From NCBI GenBank assembly GCA_965112735.1, contig OZ218953.1:3906001-3970000 (forward strand): a stretch of DNA of 64,000 nucleotides. The letters are read 5' to 3'. Shown here piece after piece: positions 33,125 through 43,900 of this stretch. The notes under the pieces were generated by a model. That model was given only the letters and a program-made list of their open reading frames with translations, ran no database searches and was not told the origin of the DNA. The stretch comes from Phaeosaccion multiseriatum. Lineage: Eukaryota > Ochrophyta, other classes. Numbering within the stretch: position 1 is the first letter of the stretch; each line of letters begins with the position of its first letter. The translations under genes and the position numbers were made by a program.

Positions 33125-36100
33125 CTGGTGGTGGTAGCGGTGATGATACGAGCCCAGACAGCGCAGGCCGAGACTTGGTGGGGAAAGTGCAAGCGCAAGT
33201 GCCCTCCAAAGCCACTGCGCTGACCGCTGTCATGGGCTTGTTCTCGGACACCGCCAGCATGGAAGAGGACGAGTGGGAGGACTTTCAGGAGGCCGCGGCG
33301 GAACTAAGGAGGCGAGCGGATGTGTACGTCGGGGCCGTCACCTCTGCCCAGCTGGCGACGACGCTCAAGGGCATGAAGATGGAGGGGTGGCCGGAGCGCA
33401 CTCCTGCTGTCCTGCTTGTGGTGGACGGCCGTACAGGTAACGTAAGGTAGCGTCCATCCCCACCGGGGGGATGATCTTTTCCTTCCTGAGGTGCAGACGT
33501 GTTCTTTTGTTCTTCTGAGATGCATCCCGCCGCCACTGCCCTCCTCACTTCGCCTCGGGGGCAACTTCCGTTGTTTGACCAAGAGGATTTCCGTGTGTTA
33601 TCGACGATTGACTCCTAGTCTTCACCTCGAATGAGAATGTCGACTTCTCACCGCCTTGCGCTGTGCCCCACCTCCAGACTTAGTCCAAGTGCGGTACCTG
33701 GACGAGCTGGACGGCGACGGCGACTCTCTGGCGGACTGGATCACCAAGGTGGGCAACTGACTGACCGCCGTACTGACTCGCTGACTAACCGAACGACTGA
33801 CTAACTAAACTGGCTCACTGACTTCATCTGACTGACTCACTGACAGGCTGGCGCTCTCTCTCTCTCGGCTACCCGCCCTCGAGCTGTGTGCTCAGCCCTA
33901 TCCTCTTCCTCCTGCAAGTAGCTAAAAGCCCTCCCCCCTTCCCTCCCTCCTGTGTGGTGGCTGTTCCTGTCGCGCCTCTCCAAAGTCCGCCGTACCTCTG
34001 GTGGGTGTGCTGACGCGCGACACGTTCTCCCTGTACGAGAGGCTGAACCTGCCCATGCTGCTTCTCTTCCTCGATATGGGGCAAGCCGAAGAGACCGAGC
34101 AAGAGGCAGCGCACAGGAGAGCGCTGGAGGGAAGTGCGCGCTCATGTTTGGAGGTTGCACAGGTCAAAAGAAGAGAGGACTAAAGGGGGGGGGGGGGGGG
34201 CGTGAGTGAGTGTGTGTGTACGGGAAGGAGGGAGGGGGGGAGTATTGAACGCCAGGATCCACGCTCACGATACTTTCCTCTTCATCTCTCTCTCTCTCTC
34301 TCTCGTGTCGTCTCTTTGCAATGCTTTCGTGATCTTGTGATCCTGCCTACAGGGCTCTTCCGGAGGCGTACCCAACGAAGCCCTGGTCACGGAGCTCGAG
34401 GCGGTGGCTCTCGAGCATGTGAGTGCTGTACACGGGCTGCTTTCTTCTGAGTGGATGGGCGATTCTGGAGTGGAGGTCCTGGATGAGGAGAGAAAGGAAG
34501 GAGGGAGGGGGATAAAGAAGGAATTGGTTGAAACATGAGAGAAAGCTCGTTTCCACCCGAAACGCTCCCCTGTCGCGCTGGCATACACCCGATACCGCGG
34601 TTGCGCAACGGACGAAGCAAGCGCAAAGAGTTCGAATACTACAGTACGCTTAGCTTCACTCCTCCTCACGCCTCGCCCCCAACGCGTAATCGCGATCCCC
34701 CCCCCTCCCCCCACACAGCGAGGGCGCATAAGCTGTATCTGTGCCGACGGTCGCCACTTCTCCGACGAGATGCGAGCCCTCGGGCTGTTCGGCGGTATGG
34801 CAAGTCTCCCGCAGGTGGTCTTCAACACCCGAAGCGCGGCCAAGCCAGTGCCTGCCTTCCCAGAGACACTGCCCCTGAACCGAGACACTCTGCTCGCCTA
34901 CTGCGCCGACTTCCTCAACGGACGCATGCGGAGCGCGGCCGACGCGACTCGAGTGGCGGAGAAGGCTCTGCAGAGCTCGCAGCTCAACTTGCAGAATCGC
35001 TTGGTGCGAGAGCCCAAGGAGCAGCAGCAAGCCCCTCCCAAGGAGGTGAAGGGCGTCTCAGAACAGGTGAACAGAACAGCCCTCTTTAGAACGTCCCGAG
35101 TGTGGAGGAGATGTTTGTGTGTGCCCTGCCCCCTGTTGCTGCAGTTGCTGCTGTTGCTGCTGCTTCTGCTGCTGCTGGTGGTGGTGGTGGTAGTACCCTG
35201 GTATGCCCTGATGCCCTGCTATGATCCCCCGATGCCGCGCAGTACAAGGCGGAAGACGCCCTTGTGGAGCTGACGGCCGCCTCTCTCCTGGAGCTGGTGC
35301 GGGACGACGGCAACGACAGCAAGGATGTCATCGTCATGTTCCACTCCACCGACTGTATGGCCTGCAGTCATCTGGCGCCGTACTACAAGGTGGGCAGGGA
35401 CGCAGAGCAGGGAAGCACGGCATGGATAGGGAGGAGAGCAGAAGGGCAGGAGCCAAGCATCGAGTCTGTTTCCTTCTTTCTCCTCCCATCTGCTGGGAGA
35501 AGTGACTTGACTGACTCCATTCACCCACCGCCTCCTCGATTGCCCACCCGCCCTTGCTGCTGCTCTTCCTCGACCTATGACGCTCGTTCGGGCGGCTCCT
35601 CTCCTCTCTCCTCCGCGCTCTCTCCCCCACCCCGCCTTTCTCTCTCTCTTGGCTCTGTACCCTTTACCGCAGCGCGTGGGCGAGCGCTTCCGAGATTTGG
35701 GTATTGACACCGTCACTATTGCCAGGATGGACGTGACCTCCCAGGTAGATGCAGCTTTTGGGCAGACTCCTCCTTCCTTGCGTCCTCCTGACCTTCCTCC
35801 TCCGCCTCGCTCGCCAACGTGCTTTGCTTTCGCCATCCACCAACACACACGCAAATCCACACCTACACACACGCACGCGAAACAGGCTCCTCCACCCGAG
35901 TTGGGCCTGTCTATCCCGCCCCTCCCCGCCCTCCTGGCGCTGCCTGCCAATGACCGCACGGCCCCGTACCGCTTCTTCTCGGGGGTGGGCAAGGTGACGC
36001 CGATGATGCTGTGGGTGCAGGAGGTGGCCTCTCTGCGCTTCGAGCTGCCTCCTCTGTTCCATGTTAGGGAAGGAGACTTGGAGCTGTACAAGGAGCAGGT

Positions 36101-36254
36101 CACGGCCCGAGAACAAGCGGTGGCTGCGGCTGCTGCTGCTACTGCTGCTGCTGCTGCTCCGGCTACGGCTTCTTCCGAGCTACAGGGGGAGGAAGAGGAG
36201 GAGGGGGAGGCTGACATTCTGTTCAATGCTCCTCCAGTTGGCTCGGACCTATAG
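31815..36254 (+). CDS. Secreted EGF-protein disulfide isomerase fusion (multi-thioredoxin)
   Basis: Eleven exons: 31815-31989, 32124-32347, 32561-32794, 33016-33436, 33678-33748, 33986-34162, 34353-34418, 34719-35066, 35243-35389, 35673-35744 and 35886-36254. They total 2304 nt, 767 aa. A signal peptide (VLLARVAVLLLSLIAASGAAA) precedes one EGF-like module with six cysteines (residues about 32-57). Thioredoxin-like units follow: the first has CHKC at 109-112, the last has CMAC near 610-613 preceded by 'DVIVMFHSTD'. The middle units lack CxxC, giving an a-b-b'-a' PDI plan. It should act on disulfides in the ER or outside the cell. There is no KDEL; the end is acidic, '...PPVGSDL'. The acceptor of exon 3 lies in a CAG run, so polyGln length may vary. 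The end of exon 6 (34162) is the least certain junction. Confidence 0.85.
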
Positions 36255-36502
36255 GAGCTCAAGTGTGCATCAATGTATATACGGGGGTTTAGAAGAGGTG
36301 TATTTTTCCCTCTGTCACGTCACGCGAGGACTTTTCGTGAGCGCTCTGTAGTGCCTTTCTGCTTAGAGGAGAAGAAGCATCAATGGTGGCATTGGTAGTC
36401 GTCCACAAACGAGAACATAAGAGATAGCCATAAGTTCATTTACAGAGATTTACATTTCTTTCTCCATTGCTGGTACCTACAAAAATTCGCCTAATGGCGC
36501 TG

Positions 36503-37414
36503 CTATGACTCTTTCTTGGCCTCCGTTGGGGCCGCAGGCGCAGCAGCATCGGGCCAGTTGTTGTACAGCACTGTAAGCGCGCTGACACAGCCGGCGACCC
36601 CCACCACGCCGTTGTTCCACTTGCTGCCCCATAGCTTGAGAGGCAGGTCCGTGCCGGGCATATTGACTGCGCACATTAGGTCCATTACGCCCTTTAGCAC
36701 AGAAAGGTGGGCTTTGAAGAGAGCCACATTGGCCACCTCCAGCTCTCTGTCAACGGCGGCGCTGCTCTCGCCCTGCTGCTGCCGCTGCTGATGCTGCTCC
36801 TCACATAGGGCCAGCACCCTTCTCCTCGCGCTCCTCACGCTCTGCAGCCCCAAGTACACGACGACCACGCTGGCGATAGCCCAGGAGCGGCCGAAGCCCT
36901 TCAGTGCCCTCTCATTTCCGAAGGCGACGGTGTCCGTTGTGGTAAGGTAGTTGAGGTTGTCGAAGGTCCAGAAGGACCCCATGGCCGTGGTGCGCAGGGC
37001 CAGCAATGCGCGTTTCTCCGGGCTCAGCGTGTCGTTGTTGAGCACAGTCCGGAGGGTGTGCACCTCCTCCAAGACTTTGAGCAGGCGAAAAGCTTTTCTG
37101 CTCAGCTGCGTGGTCCTGTAGAGCTTGTAGGCCCTGGCCGCCATCTCCTTACTGCCTCCGGCATCCCCGCCCCGGCTGAACCACCAGAAGAGGAAGCGGG
37201 AGCCGTACTGCACAATCTTCGTGAGCTTGTCCCTTCCATCGAGTTTTTTACTCATGGTCACAAAGGACGCTAGCGATGGGCTGGCTTTACTTCTCAGCCC
37301 TGGCCCCACCGCCCCCGAGAGGAGAGAGAGCTGGCCAGACGTTGGAAGCTCAATGAGCGCCTCATTGCTATCCGCGCCAGCCTCGCGCTGCACAACACGC
37401 TCAGAAGAGATCAT
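36503..37414 (-). CDS. PEX11: Peroxisomal membrane biogenesis protein PEX11
   Basis: Single exon, 303 aa, ATG at 37414; the frame extends upstream only to a GTG. The family start block follows a 65-residue extension: 'LDGRDKLTKIVQYGSRFLFWW', the amphipathic helix that tubulates peroxisome membrane. Then come 'RKAFRLLKVLEEV', 'LNYLTTTDTV' and two hydrophobic segments ('IASVVVVYLGL', 'GVVGVAGCVSALTVLY'). It controls peroxisome elongation and division. The extension could instead be 5' UTR, with translation from 'MSKKLDGRD' near residue 66. It is tandem with UFD1 and PEX5 on the same strand. The 44-bp conserved element lies about 82 bp upstream. Confidence 0.9.
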   Translation of the reverse strand: MISSERVVQREAGADSNEALIELPTSGQLSLLSGAVGPGLRSKASPSLASFVTMSKKLDGRDKLTKIVQYGSRFLFWWFSRGGDAGGSKEMAARAYKLYRTTQLSRKAFRLLKVLEEVHTLRTVLNNDTLSPEKRALLALRTTAMGSFWTFDNLNYLTTTDTVAFGNERALKGFGRSWAIASVVVVYLGLQSVRSARRRVLALCEEQHQQRQQQGESSAAVDRELEVANVALFKAHLSVLKGVMDLMCAVNMPGTDLPLKLWGSKWNNGVVGVAGCVSALTVLYNNWPDAAAPAAPTEAKKES

Positions 37415-37496
37415 GGCACCAAGCACGCCCCTGGGTAGGAGAGCCTAGCGATAGAAGCCAGAGGAATATGTCCCCCTTCTTCCCTCACCCCCCGTC

Positions 37497-37540
37497 CCAT
37501 TACTTTTAGACAATCATAGATGGCACTTTAAGGGTGTAAT
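37497..37540 (-). repeat. 44-bp conserved intergenic element, copy 2
   Basis: On the minus strand this reads ATTACACCCTTAAAGTGCC to TTGTCTAAAAGTAATGG, near-identical to 22254-22296. It lies about 156 bp after the UFD1 stop and 82 bp before the PEX11 ATG, in the orientation of both. A (TA)n stretch abuts it at 37541-37550. Confidence 0.85.
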
Positions 37541-37696
37541 ATATATATACCCCGTCCCTCTCTTCTCTCTTTGCTTGCGATGCTCAGCCCGCCTGTCTCC
37601 CTCAATATGAGTATATATATACATATATGGGGGGGCGACGTCCACGGACAAGAAGATCTTCACCCTCCTGCAACCGAAGTCCATCCACCCACTCCG

Positions 37697-39923
37697 TCAC
37701 CCCAAGCTGTTCCCGCTCCCTTGAAAGGCCCCTGTCGCTGGTTTTTTCTTCGCCCACTTGCTCCCTGACCGCTTAATCCCCGTCAGCGGTCGCGCCTGCG
37801 CTGCTGCTCCAGAGTCCGCCCCTCCGCTAGTGCTTGCGGCGGCCTTTGCGGCCTCCGCTCTCTTCTCCGCAGCTGCCAAGGCCGCTGCTCTGGCATCGCT
37901 AGCAACTGAAGGGAGGGCACAGCGGGCAAGACAAGATAACACATTCTTTGAGCTGCGGAAATGTACCGAGAAAGACTCCTCTTTTCCATAAGCGCTCCGC
38001 GCTCCAGCTTCCCAAAGCAAAGCACACGGTGGGCGAAAACACACACACCAAAGGGTATACCAATCTTCTCCAAAGGGGAAGGCACAAAGTAGTTGGCCAC
38101 CCTTCCCTCTGTAATGCCTGCTGCCTCACTGATGTGCCTCCTACGACAAGGTGCCAGCAGGACACCTCCATTTCTCTCTCTCGTTTTCTGTCTGTCTATC
38201 CCTCGACTGCGAGCATCTGATTGGGTCGGCTTACCTTGCGGCGGCGCTGGCGGGAGCTTCTTCCCATCGACTCTTGCCCCCGCCCCCTCAAACGGCACGA
38301 ACGCCTTCCGCCCGTCCTCTCCCTCTCCTGGAGTAGCCGGGCTCGCCCGTGCGGACTGAGGCTTGGGCAGCGCTAAAGCTCCCCCTCCTGGCGCCCCGTT
38401 TGCCGCCGCCCCTCGGTCCTCCTCTCCGTCCTTTTTGAGCCCTCCCATGGCATTGTGAATGGCAGGGTCGAAGCCTAGCGGCGCGTCAAAGTCCACGTTG
38501 CAGTCCGTCTCGATGATACACGCTGCGTCTGCTGGCTTCACTTCCTTCACCTCCAGGTAGTACTGAGAGGGTGGCGGCAGGAAAGAGAGGGAGCAAAGGA
38601 GCGAGAGAGGGATTCGCGTTGGACGGTGGAATGGAAATGAATGACGTGTACAAAGGAGCTACATCTTCCTTTCTTTCTGGGCCGACCCTACCCCCCCCCA
38701 CCGACCCCTTTCCCATATGCATACCTTGGTGCCATCATAGGGTATACAGATGATGTCCCCCTTGGTGAGGCAGCTGAAGTTCCTCAGGGCCTTCTCCAGC
38801 ACCGCCCGCTGGTTGGAGATGTCGAGGAAGTCCATACTTTGCGGCTGGAACTTGACATACGTCGCCTGCACACGGGCACAAGCGGGCCGGGGGAGCACGC
38901 ATGAAGGGAATAAAAGGGCAACGGGCCGGCGAGAAAAGGTTAGCGGTGCCTGGGCGTGGCTCACCCAAAGAAAACCGCCGCCCTTCGTCCCCCCTCGAAC
39001 CACCTCACCTTGGGTAAAGACACGTTCTTCACGTCCAACAGAGACCCGGCCTCCAGCAGGAGGTTCTGCACATGAGGGTGGATTCGAAAGCGGATGTGGC
39101 TCCATTAGAGGGTGAGCATATCATGCATGCCTCGCGAGAGATATGAAAAGGAGGTATGGATAGGAGGCAAAAGAAAAGGCCCCTGCGTGGCTTTCGCTTC
39201 TTTCTGTGCGGCCGGATGTCGGGCGGTGGAGGTGGGAGAGGAGGCAACCGCCGGAGGAAGGGGTGTGTCCCTCAACTCAGGCCCAAGAAGCTTACTCGGC
39301 GCGTCTGCTTTGGCGCATTTGCTTACGTTCATGATCCAGTAGGGGATGTAGCAAGAACCTTCCGGGGCAGAGAACTCCAGCACCCCACAGTGCGTTTTCC
39401 GGCCCTGTAAGAGCAGTTGTAGCAGCACCAACAACAGCAGGGAGGGACCGCAGCCCGAGGATCAGTAGGAGAACACACAAACGCACGCACACACAAACAG
39501 GAAGAGAACAGAGGGCCCGCGCAAGGAGGAGGCGGGGCAGACTCAGCTCCCTGCTCGGCCCTTCCGGATGATGTAGCCCAGTCCACGCCACTGCCCTCCG
39601 GTCTCCACACTTTGCGCCCCCTTGTCTTGACTCACGTCTGGTCCAGAGATTTGAAAGAGCATGGGGTACTCCACATGCAGTCTCGCTAGGGTATCGAGGG
39701 CGGAGGACGGCAGCAGGATCTTGTCCCCGTCTTCCAAGTGCTCCTTCTCCTGAAAGCTCACGGGGTAGCAATGATACTGGGGAGGGAGGCGGACATAGGT
39801 AGGGACAGCGACGGTAGGGGGCACAACAAGCGGAGTGGTGTTGGTGGATGGAAAGGAAGCGACACTGGCGTGCATCTAATGTCCTCTTCCCGCTCACGCA
39901 TTTGTAAAACCCGGAAACAAATC

Positions 39924-39956
<33 letters not shown>

Positions 39957-40379
39957 AAGAGAGAAAGAAGAGAGAAAGAACGAGAGAAAGAACGAGATGG
40001 AGACGGAGAGAGCAAAGGAGAAAAAGTAGCTACGCAAGGGCTGTTCGAGGGAGCAGCACCCACTGCGGCATGGCAAGCAAGCCAGCCTGCAGCAACCCTT
40101 GTAACTCCTGGATTGCTCTCTGAAAACCCAACCGAAACTTGCAGAGCGCACGCCACGCTGCTGCAACTGCTGCAAGTGGGGTTCTATAGGAATTAAAGGC
40201 CTTCTCAAAGTGCTGCTGTCTGTGAAGCCGGACGGTGCCCAGGCCCAGAGTATGTGGGAATAGTCATCGCTCCTTTCTCGCATGGTACTCACTTGCTCAT
40301 GAAAGCGCATCGGAAATCCGCCACCCATGGCCGCTGCGTTCATGGGCCCACCTCCCCCATCTCCATAGCCACCAAACAT
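37697..40379 (-). CDS. UFD1: Ubiquitin fusion degradation protein 1
   Basis: Seven exons: 40379-40293, 39776-39636, 39404-39327, 39065-39009, 38865-38725, 38562-38235 and 37905-37697. They total 1041 nt, 346 aa. The conserved double-psi barrel and ubiquitin-binding N-domain is unmistakable: '[14 protein letters not shown]', '[23 protein letters not shown]', '[13 protein letters not shown]', '[17 protein letters not shown]', '[13 protein letters not shown]' and '[12 protein letters not shown]'. UFD1 with NPL4 recruits ubiquitinated clients to the p97/CDC48 segregase, notably in ER-associated degradation; stramenopile plastid import (SELMA) uses a paralogue. No targeting leader is seen here, so this is probably the host cytosolic form. 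The C-terminus is basic ([12 protein letters not shown]). An AAACTGAAAC motif lies about 236 bp upstream. Confidence 0.94.
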
Positions 40380-40975
40380 GGCAGTCGCTCCCCCTTCTGC
40401 GATTACACGTTGCTTTTGTCTCCCGAAGTCTCTCGCAACGTGTCGGACAGGTCGCGGAGCCAGGTGGCCAGATGGAGGTGAACCAGCGGTGGGAGGCAAG
40501 TACCTTTGGCCAGACCCAAGTAGCTTCTGTGACTGGGTGACTCAATGCTGGTTATCAACCCAAAGAGGCTTCTCTGAGGGAAGAAGGGGGAGGAGGGAAT
40601 GGGGTTTGCCAGTTGTAGTTTCAGTTTTTAGGGGTCGAGAAGGGCCTCGCGAGGTTTCTCTCTCTTCATGTTATTTCAATTTCCATATCAAAATTGTGGT
40701 CCTCTCTCGTGTGGCTCTGGTCCTGCTGAACCCTCTCGTTTGGCCACACGCTTGCTGGCGTCCTGCTTTGCTCGAGCTGGCGGCGACTTGACGCCTCCAG
40801 ACTCGATTCAAAGCGGTACCGCTCTCTCCCCCACCGTCACATAGGGGTCACCGCAACGGTGAAGAGCCTGCAGCCCAGCTATCCCATGGCATTGCTCCTT
40901 GCCTCCTCCCCTATACTCGCCTCAACTCTCACCCTATTATATACTGTTCGTGTGCACCCCTCCCTCCTCGCATCA
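40380..40975. other. Intergenic gap between UFD1 5' end and PEX5 3' end
   Basis: 596 bp on the minus-strand tandem. Holds the AAACTGAAAC motif (40615-40632). An AT-richer stretch at 40930-40950 is suited to the PEX5 3' UTR. Frames up to 137 codons show no domain. Confidence 0.55.
40615..40632 (-). promoter_or_regulatory. AAACTGAAAC promoter-like motif (copy 4)
   Basis: Minus strand reads CCTAAAAACTGAAACTAC. Same 10-base core and same orientation as the downstream gene (UFD1, ATG 40379), but further away (about 236 bp) than the other copies. Confidence 0.4.
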
Positions 40976-43900
40976 TCAGGCGTCAATCCCATCAAAGTCT
41001 AGGTCTGGATCCCCTGCGAAATCCATGGGGTTTTCTCCCGCCGCCCGCTGGACCAGGTCGAAGCGCTCCATACACGTGAACACGATGCGTAGGTAGGCCC
41101 AGATGTGAGCGGCCTCAGGACTCAGCTGAAGAGCCTGCGCACGCACGCACGCCCAATCACACGCGCACACGCACAAGCACAAGCACACACACAAGAGAGG
41201 GAGGGAGGGAGGCAGGGAGGAATGTGCTGTAGAATGCGTTTCGGCCGCCATGTGGCCTTCGCAGGAAGAAAAGAACACGGGCGGGAACCGCTAATGAAGG
41301 TCGCCACGGTGCTACTCTACTGTACCTTGAGGTAGCAACTCGCCGCCTCCCTGTAGCGATTGAGATTGGCCAGACTGATGCCTTGGTTCAGCCATGCTCG
41401 AGCGTATCGAGGCTGTGAGAAGAGAGGGGAGAGGCAAGGAAGAGCGCATTAAGAACGAACGGACGGGGGGTGGGGAAGCATGATTGGGAAGAGAAGAGAC
41501 AACTCAGAGGCTAGGACAGGCACGGCCCTTTCACGCACACATGCACGCAGCAGTGACCGTCCTCTAGATTCTCGAAGTCTTCCACGGCAGACTCACCTTC
41601 ATTTCGAGGGCCCTGTCGTAAGCGTTGAGCGCCTCCTGACTCCTGTTGTCGTTGGCCAAGGTTGCCCCCACCTTGTTCCACAGAGAGTAGTCGCCTGGCC
41701 GAAGCTCGGCGGCCGCATTGAAAGCCCCGACTGCGCTGTCGTAGTCGCGAGAGACGTTATACAGAACCCCCAGCACGACCTGATACACCACCACCATTCC
41801 CAGGAGCAGCAGAAGCAATAGTTTCAGAAGCCATGTTTCGTGTCGCATAGACCAGAAGGCCGAGAAGAGAAGAAAACAGGAGGGAGCAGAGAGCGAGACA
41901 GAGATTGGGCAAGGCTTGAGCACACCAGTGCCGCGATGAGATGATGTGAAGCTTCTGAGGCCTTCTCTTCCAAGCCACACGCTCCCAGACAATAACAAGG
42001 AGACCACCACCCCCCCTCCTTCCTCCTCCTGGCACTCAGCAAAAACACACACCCACCCACCCACCCACCCACCTTGGCATCAACATCGGTCTGGTCCCAG
42101 CGCTCTGCCTGTATCATGAGCTGCATGACCTCGTCCATGAGGGTGCCGTCGCTGTACTCGTCCAGCTGGATCTCCATCCCCGCGTACTTGGGGTTGTGCT
42201 CCACCCAAGCCTGTCCTCGTTTGGGTTTGCGGATGGTGAACAGACAAATGAATGACACACATGGAGCAAATCAATACGTATCGTGGTGCAAGGAAAATTC
42301 GGGGAGGGAGGGGGAGGTGACAGAGCAGAACGGCATATCCTGTAGGAGGTGGATGTAGCAACGGCACTGGAGACTTAGAGCCGACCCTTTCTTCCTCGCT
42401 GCCTCCTTTCCTTCCTTCCTTCCATCCTTCCTTCCGCCCTCGAGCCCCGACCCCGCCGCAGCGCACTGCACCTCACCTTGAGGTTCTTGAGTGCCCTCTG
42501 CGAGTCCAGTTCGTTGACATAACTTACTCCCAGAGGGAGCAATGCGTCGATGTTGTACGGGTCGTGCTCCACCGCCCGCTCCAGACAGGCGATTGCTCGC
42601 TTGTCCAAATCGTTCTCCGCGTGGCTTTGGCCCTGCGGTGAAGAGGGCTCTCAGAACTTGTTCAAGGAACACAGGGCGAATGAAAAAGCGGAGGGAGGGT
42701 AGATGCGCAAGGGCTCTCTCCTCTCTACGTAGAGCCCTGCTTCTCCAGTCACCTTTCCTTCCTGCACTCCTGCTGAACTCACTCACTCACTCACTCACTC
42801 ACTCACTCACCAGCATTCGCCACGCCTCGCTATTGTCGGGCACTCTCTGCAGCTCCGCCTCGAAGCACTGCACCGCTTCGTTGATCCTGCCCTCATCAAA
42901 GAGGCGCATGCCCTCCTCGAAGGGTGCGGGATGGTCGAGAAAGCTGTTCTCGGCCCTAAAGTCGTACACGGCGTCAAGCCCCTCCCCCCCGCCCATGGCC
43001 TCAAGTCGCTCTGCAGTCTTGGCCCACGCGGCGTTCATGCCTCTCAAGTCCTCATCTCCCTCGTCCCAAATCTGGTCCAGCTCAGCGTACTCCGCCGGCA
43101 TCTTGCCCCCACCCTGTTGCCCTCAAAGCAGAAGCAGGAGCAGACGCAACAAGTAGAAGCAACAGGAACTGAGGACAAAGCAGGCACGTCAACATGTCCT
43201 CATTGCGACCTGTCGCGGCTAAGAGATGACATGAACCTCAACGCGAACACTTACGAACAAAGCCTAGCAAGCTGCTTGACATTGCAGAGTAGGGGGGGGG
43301 GTGAAAAGCGACTTCCCTTTCCGTCGTCCTGCTCACCTCCTGCCAGGCCGCCTCAAACTTTTCGTTCACTTCTTTCCACGCCTCGTCAAAAGCCGGAGTC
43401 GCCTCGGCCCCTGCCGTGGGCCCATCCGCTTGTACGCCTTCCCTCATCGCGTTCTCCCCTCCCTTCGCAGACAGCCACGCCGCCTCCATCCCCTTCATCC
43501 CCCCCCCCCCCCCTCCTTGTTGGTCCAGTGCACTGGCCGCGTTTTGCTGCCCGCCCTCCCCACTTGCCCATGCCTCTTCGAGAGCTGCGGCGGGTGCTGA
43601 TGCTGTGGCGGAGGCCTCCCACCCGCGTTCCCAGGACTCGAGTTGTTCACCGTGTGCCAGCTGTGAACCAAGAGAGAGAGAGGGGGGTCGGGGGGTGGGA
43701 GAAAGGAAGCAGAGTCAGTACGTAAACGAAAAGCTACTGAAAGTGCACCAAGGATTGCCACCGGGGCGCTCACGAAAGAAAAAGGGGGTCTGGGTTTTGA
43801 GCATGCCCCATAAAACGAATCCCAGCGGGCGGTAGTTATCCGAATCTCCAAAGAAGCCGGAAATACAGTTAGCAGAGTAGGTAGCCATACTCACACTACT

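Noticed and set aside
37415-37426. PEX11 start at 37426
   Set aside because: That codon is GTG; the first in-frame ATG is at 37414.
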